Of a DNA stretch of 64,000 nt, positions 57,282-64,000 are shown one piece after another. Origin of the DNA: Fimbriimonadales bacterium (lineage in GTDB: Bacteria; Armatimonadota; Fimbriimonadia; Fimbriimonadales; ATM1). The stretch lies in assembly GCA_026129745.1 (NCBI GenBank), contig JAHCHL010000007.1:1-64000 (forward strand), written 5' to 3'. Below the pieces are notes generated by a model, which was given only the letters and a program-made list of their open reading frames with translations, ran no database searches and was not told where the DNA came from. The first letter of the stretch is position 1. Every line of letters starts with the position of its first letter. The translations under genes and the position numbers were made by a program.

Positions 57282-57893
57282 ATGAGCACCCAAACAGCCA
57301 GCCTCGACTTTCGCCAGAGTCCCTCCTTCGAGGAGCTGATGCAAAGGACCTACAAAAAGGTCTACAACATGGCCTACAGGCTATCCGGCAACGCCACCGA
57401 CGCCGAAGACCTGACCCAAGAGGCCTACTTCCGAGCATTGAGGAGCTTCGACACCTACGAAGGAGACAAACCCTTCGAGAACTGGATTTTCCGCATCCTC
57501 TCTCGGCTCTTCCTCGATCTTCTCCGATACCGCAAGCGAAGAGTTACCACAGTCAGTTACGACGCGCCGATCCCCCAAGAAGGCGAAGACAACCTCTACT
57601 TCGACAAAGCCGACGACATGCCAAATCCCGAAGAGAACTTATTCAGCGCAATTGTTGGCGAACAAATGGAAGCCGCCCTCAAAACGCTCTCTCCCGATCA
57701 GCGCCTGATCGTCCTGCTCGCCGACGTCGAAGGAATGCCCTACAAAGACATCGCCGACATCGTCGGAGCGCCGATCGGAACGATCCGCAGCAGACTGCAC
57801 AGAACCCACAAAGCGCTGCGCCGCGCGCTTCTCAACTGGGAAAAAGCGAATCCTAACCACATCGGAAACTTAAAGCTCTGCGGAGCGATATAG
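57282..57893 (+). CDS. ECF RNA polymerase sigma factor
   Basis: A 203-residue group IV sigma factor. Region 2 (about 18-88: 'YKKVYNMAYRLSGNATDAED', 'LTQEAYFRALRSFDTYEGDK', 'NWIFRILSRLFLDLLRYRKR') and region 4 (about 125-180: 'MEAALKTLSPDQRLIVLLAD', 'EGMPYKDIADIVGAPIGTIR') are both complete. It is about 20 residues longer than the typical ECF at the linker. No anti-sigma gene is adjacent; the following gene encodes an AlkD-like glycosylase after a terminator, so control must come from elsewhere. Confidence 0.95.
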   Translation: MSTQTASLDFRQSPSFEELMQRTYKKVYNMAYRLSGNATDAEDLTQEAYFRALRSFDTYEGDKPFENWIFRILSRLFLDLLRYRKRRVTTVSYDAPIPQEGEDNLYFDKADDMPNPEENLFSAIVGEQMEAALKTLSPDQRLIVLLADVEGMPYKDIADIVGAPIGTIRSRLHRTHKALRRALLNWEKANPNHIGNLKLCGAI

Positions 57894-57928
57894 TCTCAAT
57901 GTGAGTTTGTGATAACTCATCTCATCTC

Positions 57929-57954
57929 CCGGCTGGGGCGACTGCCTCGGCCGG
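57929..57954 (+). terminator. Rho-independent terminator after the ECF sigma gene
   Basis: CCGGCTGGGGC, loop GACT, GCCTCGGCCGG form an 11-bp stem with two G-U pairs, followed by CTTGCTTTTGC. The stem starts 35 bp after the stop codon. Confidence 0.8.
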
Positions 57955-58035
57955 CTTGCTTTTGCAGCTATGCTCAAGTTACGGTAATCTTCCCGAAGCG
58001 TTGGTAGACATCCAAGCCGGGTGGAGAATTACAGC

Positions 58036-58677
58036 ATGACTCTATCGAATCAAGCCAAAAACCTTGTCACTAATCTATCGAACGGAAACGTTCTGATGGG
58101 CGACATCCGAAAGCATGCGGGCGCCATCAAGAAAGACCACGAGCTCGCCATGGAACTTTGGTCGGCCGGCCAGTACTTTCCACGCCTCCTCGCAACACTC
58201 ATCTTCGACAACAAACTCATCACGGAAGATGTGGTCGACCAACTGTTGTCGGACATGATGCAGCACGACTCGCAAGAACGCAATCAGATTGCGGACTGGT
58301 TCATGGCAAACCAACTCATAAAAAATAAAAACCTGGCTGCGCTGATGACGACATGGGAGAAAGCGGAGAATCCGATCAAGCGACGCTTGTTCTGGTACCA
58401 CCAAGCGCGATTGCGATGGACAGGCAAAACTCCCCCCGGCAACACGGATGCGCTGATGGAATCTCTCGAAAAGAACATGGCGACCGAAGACCCGGACGTG
58501 CAATGGACGATGAACTTTTGCGCAGGCTGGATCGGCATTCATGAGCCGAAGTACCGATCGAGATGCATCGAACTCGGGGAGAAGTTGGGACTCTATAAAG
58601 ACGAACGCGTCCCCAAAAACTGCACGCCATCCTACCTGCCAGAATTCATCCGAATCGAAGTTGCGAAGAGGGCGTGA
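58036..58677 (+). CDS. DNA alkylation repair protein (AlkD-like)
   Basis: A 213-residue HEAT-repeat-like protein of the DNA alkylation repair family, which removes 3-methyl- and 7-methylpurines. Typical stretches: 'LAMELWSAGQYFPRLLATLI', 'DWFMANQLIKNKNLAALMTT', 'LFWYHQARLRWTG', 'WTMNFCAGWIGIHEPKYRSR', 'LGEKLGLYKDERVPKNCTPS'. The ATG at 58036 is preferred because a GGTGGAG site lies 11 bases upstream; a GTG five codons earlier is in frame. It is just outside the A/T-rich insertion. Confidence 0.88.
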   Translation: MTLSNQAKNLVTNLSNGNVLMGDIRKHAGAIKKDHELAMELWSAGQYFPRLLATLIFDNKLITEDVVDQLLSDMMQHDSQERNQIADWFMANQLIKNKNLAALMTTWEKAENPIKRRLFWYHQARLRWTGKTPPGNTDALMESLEKNMATEDPDVQWTMNFCAGWIGIHEPKYRSRCIELGEKLGLYKDERVPKNCTPSYLPEFIRIEVAKRA

Positions 58678-58871
58678 TCTGTTGCAGGAGAACCGCTTAG
58701 CATCACGGCAATTAGATTGGAACCCGGGATATTCGTGCACCTGCAGGTCCTCGTATGTACAGGCGGTCGTGAAGCATTTCGGGTACTAGCCCACATCATA
58801 AAGGGGGTTAGACGCCCATAGCCAACGGAACATTCCGGGAAAAGACAAAAATTCCCATCTGTGCGGTGTGC

Positions 58872-58899
58872 TTGCACTGGCTTAGAGACATGACATAAT
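58872..58899 (+). promoter_or_regulatory. Promoter of the GHKL ATPase module
   Basis: TTGCAC (58872-58877), a 16-base spacer and CATAAT (58894-58899) form a sigma-70-type promoter about 55 bp before the ATG. An AGGGGG ribosome site follows at 58942-58947. The module thus has its own promoter. The 58678-58953 gap holds nothing else recognised. Confidence 0.65.
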
Positions 58900-58953
58900 A
58901 TGCGAATAGCCGGGCAACCGGTTTAGCGAATTTTTTGTAATAGGGGGAAACAC

Positions 58954-60903
58954 ATGCCCGATTGGGAGGAAATGCCGGTTGACATTGCGCGCTTCATCGC
59001 GCAGCAGTCGGCACAAACGATAAAGTGCCCTTTGGATGCCATCGTAGAGCTTGTTACGAATTCGGATGATGAATTCAGGAGATCGGGACGGGAAGGAGGA
59101 GAAATTGTATTGCACTACGTTCGCGATGGAGACGGAAACTGTCGCGAGATACGTGTTCTCGATAACGCTGGAGGGATGACTCGGGACCAATTGGATGTCG
59201 CAACAACTTTTGGGCGTGAGTCAAGCCATTTTAAGACTACCAAGGGCGTTCGCGGTTTCTTTGGTAGAGGGCTTAAGGAAGCGCTTATAGCATTGGGCGA
59301 AGGAGATATCATAACCCGAAAACACGATCAGGTCTTGCGAACCTCGATAAAACAAGATAGCCAGGACATTGCTCCAAAAAGATTGGTCCCGGAGGAGGTT
59401 AGTCTCAACGAAGCCGCGAGTTTAGGATTAACCTTCGATGGCACACTTGTCGTCATTAGAACCCTTGATCGCGCTGGTGCGAAGCGAATTGTGCCAGAAC
59501 CTGACAAGTTCCTGAACCTAACTGCAAATCATTACGCGCTCAGAGACATTTGGGAACGACGTACAGGCAGACTGACTTACAAATCAGAAAGACGAACGGG
59601 ACGCGACAGGAAGACATTAACTGTTATCAAGTCAAATCAACCCGTAGCTATTCGGCCGGAAAAGCCTCTAATGGAAAAGTGTGCTGAAGAAAGGATTCAT
59701 CTTCAAGCAAGCAAATTCATTGATATCGCAATTTACGAATCCAAGAATCAGTTAACAGGTAAGGGCGACGAACCCGACTCTTATGCAGGAATAGTAATCA
59801 AGAGTGAAGGTGTTCCGCTTGAGAAGCGAGCTTTCTTGGAAGCCAGACCAGGCTCTTGTTACTTCTCCGGAATTGTAGAAGCTCCATTTATCGCTAAAAA
59901 CCTTCGCAACGATGACAGTTCCATGCTGCAGGCGAACAGGAGCGGTTTGGATTGGCGTACAACATCCTGCAGAGAACTAGCTGTCACGATAGAGAAAACG
60001 CTTGCACCGTTGATTACTGAAAAGGAGGCGCAACTTGCTGGCTCGAAGATTGATAGGGACCCCGACCGAACCAGCAAGTTGAAGAGAGACGCGGAGTTTT
60101 TGAATAGGCTTGCGAAACAACTTGGAGCGCAGCTACAGCCAGGACTTGAGGGCGGTACAGATCTCGAACCAGTTCCGCTCGCCGATCTTGCTATCCGACC
60201 TCTCTTCTGCAACATGCCACCAGGTGCTCAAAGAAAATTTAAGATCTATTGTCCAATCTCCAACCTTCCCAGCAATACCAAGATCGAACAAGGATTTGTA
60301 GTACTGACCGGGGTTGATGGAGAGGCTTCTGCACACTTGCCAAGTGTTGATGATGAAGTTACGCTAACCCGCGATCCTGTAAGAAGAGACATTTTGAGTG
60401 GAAATGTTACTGTCGTTGTTCCGAATGAAGCCCAATTGGGGTCCTATTGGATTTTATCTGCAGTTTCCGAGAGTTCGCGAGCCGTCGCAGAAATAGTTTG
60501 CGCAGAGCCAGGTAAATCCAATAGAAATAAGGATCCAGGCTCCCCTCGCGGCGGCATTTTCGAACGGATTGAACCGGACTTATCGCCTGATCCGACTCAA
60601 AGGGTTTGGTATGACCCTGGGACAAGGGTCCTCCGAATCTATGTTGAATTCCCGACATTGAAGCGAACGCTTGGCTACCCTGACGCTTGGCTTACGAGCG
60701 AAGCAGCGAAAACGCTATATGTCGAACTTCTTGCTGAGGGATTGTGCCGGACAGTTGTTTTACGAGATATTGAGAGAGGAGCGTTGGAGTATGGCGACAC
60801 CCCTGAGGCAGCCGCAGCAAGTTCATTTGCTCACATAGACAAACTACGCCGAAAGTGCGTTAAAGAAATTTATGACTACGTCACACGACAGTATGGAACG
60901 TAA
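58954..60903 (+). CDS. GHKL ATPase (MORC/MutL/Hsp90-like) of a putative two-gene module
   Basis: A 649-residue cytoplasmic protein with an N-terminal GHKL ATPase domain. The N-box has Glu32, Asn36 and Asp39 ('AIVELVTNSDDEF'), motif G1 is Asp70 in 'VLDNAGGMT', and the lid/G2 is 'KGVRGFFGRGLKEALIALGE' (98-106 Gly pattern). About 225-400 looks like the S5-type transducer seen in GHKL enzymes ('SSMLQANRSGLDWR'), 425-515 is beta-rich, and 550-649 is a C-terminal domain with 'RVWYDPGTRVLRIYVEFPTL' and a helical end. This order resembles prokaryotic MORC-like ATPases found in defence or modification islands. Codon use is more A/T-rich than neighbours. Function unknown. Confidence 0.72.
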   Translation: MPDWEEMPVDIARFIAQQSAQTIKCPLDAIVELVTNSDDEFRRSGREGGEIVLHYVRDGDGNCREIRVLDNAGGMTRDQLDVATTFGRESSHFKTTKGVRGFFGRGLKEALIALGEGDIITRKHDQVLRTSIKQDSQDIAPKRLVPEEVSLNEAASLGLTFDGTLVVIRTLDRAGAKRIVPEPDKFLNLTANHYALRDIWERRTGRLTYKSERRTGRDRKTLTVIKSNQPVAIRPEKPLMEKCAEERIHLQASKFIDIAIYESKNQLTGKGDEPDSYAGIVIKSEGVPLEKRAFLEARPGSCYFSGIVEAPFIAKNLRNDDSSMLQANRSGLDWRTTSCRELAVTIEKTLAPLITEKEAQLAGSKIDRDPDRTSKLKRDAEFLNRLAKQLGAQLQPGLEGGTDLEPVPLADLAIRPLFCNMPPGAQRKFKIYCPISNLPSNTKIEQGFVVLTGVDGEASAHLPSVDDEVTLTRDPVRRDILSGNVTVVVPNEAQLGSYWILSAVSESSRAVAEIVCAEPGKSNRNKDPGSPRGGIFERIEPDLSPDPTQRVWYDPGTRVLRIYVEFPTLKRTLGYPDAWLTSEAAKTLYVELLAEGLCRTVVLRDIERGALEYGDTPEAAAASSFAHIDKLRRKCVKEIYDYVTRQYGT

Positions 60904-61507
60904 AGAACTGATAAGACTATCATTGGATGAGCTCGTCATGATTTGTGCAAGTGAGCTGGTCGCTAGCAGCACAAAGTTCGCCTTTGAGGATCTTGTTGCA
61001 ACTTGCTTCAACCGGTTTCCAGAAAAGTTCGGACTACCAAGTTATCCACAATGGCCGGATTCTGCACGTGTGAACAAGTGCTGGCTTCGTTGCAGGTCCG
61101 ACCGAGGTTGGCTGCGAGGAAGTTCGAAATCAGGATTCCAGCTGACTGCAGCAGGTAAGGAGGCGGCTGAATGTGCGAAGGCCAAACTTGCGGGCGAATT
61201 AGTGCCTACCAAGACCAAGTTTAGTACAACTATAAGTGACGCTTGTGAAAAGAACTTAGCCAACATCAGAGACTCTATCGGTTTTCGACGCTACCAGAGC
61301 GGCGATAGAGCCATTGAGCGAGAGCAACTAATGGCAAGTGTGGCAGGAGGTATGGATATGCCGCGCCGCCTTGCCAGGTCCGCTCTAAGATCAGCTCAAA
61401 ACTGCGCAAAGCGGGCAGGCGACGCCGAGGTTCTACTGTTTCTGCGCTTTTGTGAAAAGACTTTGGACCTTTCACGACCATGGTCTTCCAAGACCAAATC
61501 AAAATGA
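60872..61507 (+). CDS. Winged-helix-like partner of the GHKL ATPase
   Basis: A 211-residue protein whose first 32 bp overlap the ATPase gene (11 bp if the second Met at 60893 is used), so translation is coupled. Residues 15-95 fit a winged helix: 'LDELVMICASELVASSTKFA', 'FEDLVATCFNRFPEKFGLPS', 'YPQWPDSARVNKCWLRCRSD', 'RGWLRGSSKSGFQLTAAGKE'. A second helical domain covers about 130-205 ('ALRSAQNCAKRAGDAEVLLF', 'LRFCEKTLDL'). I do not know a characterised family. It probably binds DNA or the ATPase. Confidence 0.6.
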   Translation: MTTSHDSMERKELIRLSLDELVMICASELVASSTKFAFEDLVATCFNRFPEKFGLPSYPQWPDSARVNKCWLRCRSDRGWLRGSSKSGFQLTAAGKEAAECAKAKLAGELVPTKTKFSTTISDACEKNLANIRDSIGFRRYQSGDRAIEREQLMASVAGGMDMPRRLARSALRSAQNCAKRAGDAEVLLFLRFCEKTLDLSRPWSSKTKSK

Positions 61508-62035
61508 CAAACCAATTACTCGCAACTCGTTTCCATGCCCTATACGCATCGATTACTGACCTCGGGAAACAACCTGGTTTTTGACGGTGAGCCAACACGG
61601 TAATCGAAGATCATTCCGAACCGTCCATGCCCAGTTGACTTTCGCAAGTTTCGAGACCTTTAACACAGAAACCGTATGTCCCAAAGTGACCAGAAAACGC
61701 CCATTCCGACCATGCTCCCATCACCAAACCACTCTCCCAATAATGGCAGTGCTTTCGGTGACGGCGGTGACGAGTTAACAATTCAAGTTCAAATCTGGCC
61801 AATGAAAGAACAAACAAAAAAGAGTGCGGTGACGAGCACACGATCCGACCTGCGAAAGAAGCCAATGCATCCGAAAACGATCGTCAACCAGAGAAACACT
61901 CGGAAACCAAAAAACGGCGAAAACAGCGGTGATGGCGGTGACGCCGGTGACGCGAGGACATTGGCCACCCGGACCGCCAGTGCGACCCCCTCGGCTATAA
62001 TTCCATAAAGCAAACACAACGAACAGGAGCCAGCC
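61508..62035. repeat. Non-coding stretch with clustered GGTGACG repeats
   Basis: 528 bp with no convincing gene; short open frames on both strands lack ribosome sites and family motifs. A 9-base unit GGTGACG(G/A/C)(C/G) occurs at 61757-61774 (two copies), 61828-61836 (one) and 61928-61954 (three, one with a T), spaced about 60-90 bp. A weak inverted repeat CGATTAC / GTAATCG is at 61550-61606. TATAAT at 61996-62001 may be the -10 box of hpd. The stretch bounds the A/T-rich insertion and could hold a vanished gene or regulatory array. Confidence 0.5.
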
Positions 62036-63121
62036 ATGAGCGACAGTTTTCCCATCCGGAAAGTCGACCACTTGAAGTTCTATTGCGGCAACGCCAAGCA
62101 GTCGGCCTACTGGTATCACAAAATCTACGGATTCGACATCACGGCCTTCACGGGCCTCGAAACAGGCAATAAGGACGAGAGCGGCTACCTCCTCTCCCAA
62201 GGGGATGTCCGGCTCTTCCTCGCCTCTCCCCTCAAGCCGGGCCACCCAGCGGGGCCTATGATCGGCGTCCACGGTGACTTCGTCCGCGACCTCGCCTTTG
62301 AGGTCGATGACGTCGACCACGCCTTCAAAACAGCCGTCGAACGCGGCGCCGAGCCGTCCTACGAGCCGATCACGCTCGAAGACTCATTCGGCAAAGTCCG
62401 AATGGCCGGAATCAAAACCTACGGCGATGTGATCCACTCGTTTGTGAATCGCGATCAGTTCAGCGGCCCATTCCTGCCAAAGTTCCAGCCAAAGAACCTA
62501 AAGGGCGATGGAATCGGACTCGAATACGTCGACCATGTCGTCGGGAACGTCGAGCTGAACCAAATGAACTATTGGGTCAAATGGTACGAGGACGTTCTCG
62601 GCTTCTCATTGCTCGCGACCTTCGATGACAAAGACATCAGCACCGACTACACAGCGTTGATGTCGAAAGTGATGCAAAGCGGAAACGGCAGAGTTAAGAT
62701 GCCAATCAATGAACCCGCCGAAGGAAAGAAGAAGAGCCAAATCGATGAGTACCTTGAGTTTCACGGCGGCCCTGGTGTGCAGCACATCGCGCTCCATACC
62801 CAAGACCTGCCCCATACGATTCGAGAACTCCGGGCAAGAGGCCTCGAGTTCCTTCAAGTACCTCTGACTTACTACGACACCGTCTACGAACGTGTCGGCA
62901 AAATCGACAACACACTCGAAGAGCTTGCAGAACTTGGAATCCTCGTCGACCGCGACGATGAAGGCTATCTGCTCCAGCTCTTCACCAAGCCTGTCGAGGA
63001 CCGGCCAACGCTTTTCTTTGAATTCATCGAAAGAAACGGCGCAAAGTCGTTCGGAAAAGGAAACTTCAAAGCGCTGTTCGAAGCGATCGAAAGAGAGCAA
63101 GCGCTCCGAGGAACGCTCTGA
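62036..63121 (+). CDS. hpd: 4-hydroxyphenylpyruvate dioxygenase
   Basis: A 361-residue Fe(II) enzyme that turns 4-hydroxyphenylpyruvate into homogentisate, step two of tyrosine catabolism. The two vicinal-oxygen-chelate halves are visible; iron ligands are His in 'EYVDHVVGNVEL', His in 'GPGVQHIALHTQDL' and Glu in 'LFFEFIERNG'. A GGAGCC site lies six bases before the ATG. It is followed by a terminator-like hairpin and a fumarylacetoacetate hydrolase gene for the same pathway. Confidence 0.97.
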   Translation: MSDSFPIRKVDHLKFYCGNAKQSAYWYHKIYGFDITAFTGLETGNKDESGYLLSQGDVRLFLASPLKPGHPAGPMIGVHGDFVRDLAFEVDDVDHAFKTAVERGAEPSYEPITLEDSFGKVRMAGIKTYGDVIHSFVNRDQFSGPFLPKFQPKNLKGDGIGLEYVDHVVGNVELNQMNYWVKWYEDVLGFSLLATFDDKDISTDYTALMSKVMQSGNGRVKMPINEPAEGKKKSQIDEYLEFHGGPGVQHIALHTQDLPHTIRELRARGLEFLQVPLTYYDTVYERVGKIDNTLEELAELGILVDRDDEGYLLQLFTKPVEDRPTLFFEFIERNGAKSFGKGNFKALFEAIEREQALRGTL

Positions 63122-63137
63122 GCCTTTTCGACGATAC

Positions 63138-63172
63138 AAATCGAACGCCGAGAACAAATCGGCGTTCGATTT
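63138..63172 (+). terminator. 14-bp perfect hairpin between hpd and the fumarylacetoacetate hydrolase gene
   Basis: AAATCGAACGCCGA, a seven-base loop and TCGGCGTTCGATTT form a perfect 14-bp stem, followed by CTTTTCATT. It ends 14 bases before the next start codon and occupies the place where a ribosome site should be. It could end the hpd transcript or control read-through into the next gene. Confidence 0.78.
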
Positions 63173-63185
63173 CTTTTCATTCAAT

Positions 63186-64000
63186 ATGAAGCTCTGCAGA
63201 TTCAGACTCCACGACGATCCGACGCCACGATCCGGCCTCTTCCATGACGGACACTATTACGAAACTGACGGCCAACAGCCCATCGGAATCTACAAACCAG
63301 ACGACGTAACGTTGCTTGCGCCGATCTCTCGCCCACCGACGATCCGCGACTTTATGTCATTTGAACAGCACGTTCTGAATACTCGCAAGAAGTTTGGACG
63401 CGAAGGCGTGCAAAGAGAGTGGTATGAAGCGCCTGCCTACTTCTATCTCAATCCATTGACGATTTACGGACCAGACGAACCTGTCGAAAAGCCATCATTC
63501 ACAGACGAATTCGACTTCGAGCTGGAAGTCGCCGTGGTAATCGGTGCATCAGGAAAAGACATCGAAGTCGAAGAAGCCGACTCCCACATTCTCGGCTTTA
63601 CAATCCTAAACGACTGGACCCTTCGCGACGTGCAGCGCCGCGAAGCGCGAACAGGTCTCGGCTACGCGAAAAGCAAAGACACGGCAACGTCGATTGGTCC
63701 ATATCTGGTCACGCCAGATGAACTCGAAAGCAGAATCATCTCAACGGACAACGGTGCGCATTACAACCTTGAAATGAAAGTGATTTTGAATGGTGACCTG
63801 ATTGGCGGTGGCAACCTGCGCGACATGCATTGGACTTTCGCCCAAATGATTTCGCAAGCTTCAAAGTCTTCCCTGGTTTCGGTCGGCGATGTCATCGCAA
63901 GTGGAACCGTTGGAACTGGAAGCCTGCTGGAGCACGAGCGAGGCTACCTAAAGCCAGGCGACGAAGTTGTTTTGCAAGTCGAACGACTCGGCGAACTGCG
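63186..64000 (+). CDS. Fumarylacetoacetate hydrolase family protein (C-terminus beyond window)
   Basis: An open frame from ATG 63186 to the window end (271 codons). The FAH fold is clear: 'TIRDFMSFEQHVLNTRKKFG', 'FDFELEVAVVIGASGKDIEV' (metal ligands), 'ILGFTILNDWTLRDVQRREA', 'GYAKSKDTATSIGPYLVT', 'GDLIGGGNLRDMHWTFAQMI', 'GTVGTGSLLEH'. Following hpd, it is probably the last step of the homogentisate pathway. There is no ribosome site before the ATG; the perfect hairpin lies there instead. Homogentisate dioxygenase may follow. Confidence 0.9.
   Translation, partial: MKLCRFRLHDDPTPRSGLFHDGHYYETDGQQPIGIYKPDDVTLLAPISRPPTIRDFMSFEQHVLNTRKKFGREGVQREWYEAPAYFYLNPLTIYGPDEPVEKPSFTDEFDFELEVAVVIGASGKDIEVEEADSHILGFTILNDWTLRDVQRREARTGLGYAKSKDTATSIGPYLVTPDELESRIISTDNGAHYNLEMKVILNGDLIGGGNLRDMHWTFAQMISQASKSSLVSVGDVIASGTVGTGSLLEHERGYLKPGDEVVLQVERLGEL

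Noticed and set aside
58632-58877. Minus-strand frame of 81 codons beside the GHKL module
   Set aside because: It runs into the AlkD-like gene on the other strand, has no ribosome site and no recognisable family; a gene remnant cannot be shown.
61676-62055. Short open frames on both strands in the gap before hpd
   Set aside because: They contain the GGTGACG repeats, lack ribosome sites and conserved motifs, and overlap each other; no one is convincing.
1-64000. CRISPR arrays, IS elements, att sites flanking the A/T-rich stretch
   Set aside because: No regularly spaced repeats, transposase or integrase, or matching direct repeats at the edges were seen by eye.

Overview
The window reads as a contiguous piece of a diderm bacterial chromosome of moderate G+C with dense gene packing. 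Many neighbouring genes share 1-4 bp stop/start overlaps. A protein ending in a PEP-CTERM sorting tail (VPEPATM...RRRRK), lipoproteins, a LolD/FtsX-type efflux cassette, M11 and M14 secreted peptidases and several small unknown families suggest the Armatimonadota (Fimbriimonadia-like), with Planctomycetota-like relatives as the alternative. This is an inference from gene style; no rRNA gene is present. No tRNA, CRISPR array, IS element or prophage was recognised.

Layout. 1-5.0 kb (minus): a branched-chain amino acid type ABC operon (binding lipoprotein, LivH, LivM, LivG). Its last ATPase overlaps, by four bases, the start of a secreted DUF5060/glycoside-hydrolase-like protein that runs off the window; no livF follows. 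5.2-8.3 kb: two TPR proteins, an aspartyl protease with a PDZ domain, and an orphan sigma-region-4-like regulator behind a palindromic promoter. 8.3-13.8 kb (minus): accD-accA, a DUF2752 protein, truB, nrnA and a photolyase with a problematic start. 13.9-20 kb: queF, a PAP2 phosphatase, a large secreted protein resembling the C-terminal half of a glycoside hydrolase, a CBS protein, an ArgC-like truncated protein and membrane proteins of unknown role. 20-28 kb (plus): pheA, DoxX, an O-antigen/teichoic-type ABC-2 exporter and a three-gene HlyD/LolD/FtsX efflux cassette.

28-38.4 kb holds a lipoprotein, crcB-DUF190, an M11 metalloprotease, an SPFH protein, gyrA, a PEP-CTERM protein, an M14 carboxypeptidase and a DUF4397 lipoprotein. 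38.4-45 kb: a DtxR-type regulator coupled to alanine racemase, a small His/Cys protein, a polytopic glycosyltransferase-like protein, a DUF2993 protein, YgfZ and DUF4342. 45-47.5 kb: groES-groEL behind a CIRCE operator and a second palindrome on the -10 box, then a pseudopilin. 47.6-56.3 kb: galK, a LuxR-type HTH protein, an S41 protease, a cupin/HxlR divergent pair, an AI-2E-type transporter, small YtxH/coiled-coil membrane proteins, mnmA and a VKOR-DsbA fusion. 56.5-58.7 kb: a CHAP amidase, an ECF sigma factor and an AlkD-like glycosylase. The right end carries tyrosine catabolism (hpd, then the start of a fumarylacetoacetate hydrolase).

The most unusual piece is 58.7-62.0 kb. It is a visibly more A/T-rich insertion with its own promoter, carrying a 649-residue GHKL (MORC/MutL/Hsp90-type) ATPase overlapped by a 211-residue winged-helix-like protein, followed by about 530 bp without a convincing gene that holds clustered GGTGACG repeats. 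It looks like a laterally acquired two-gene module, possibly defence-related, and is the best candidate for an undescribed system here.
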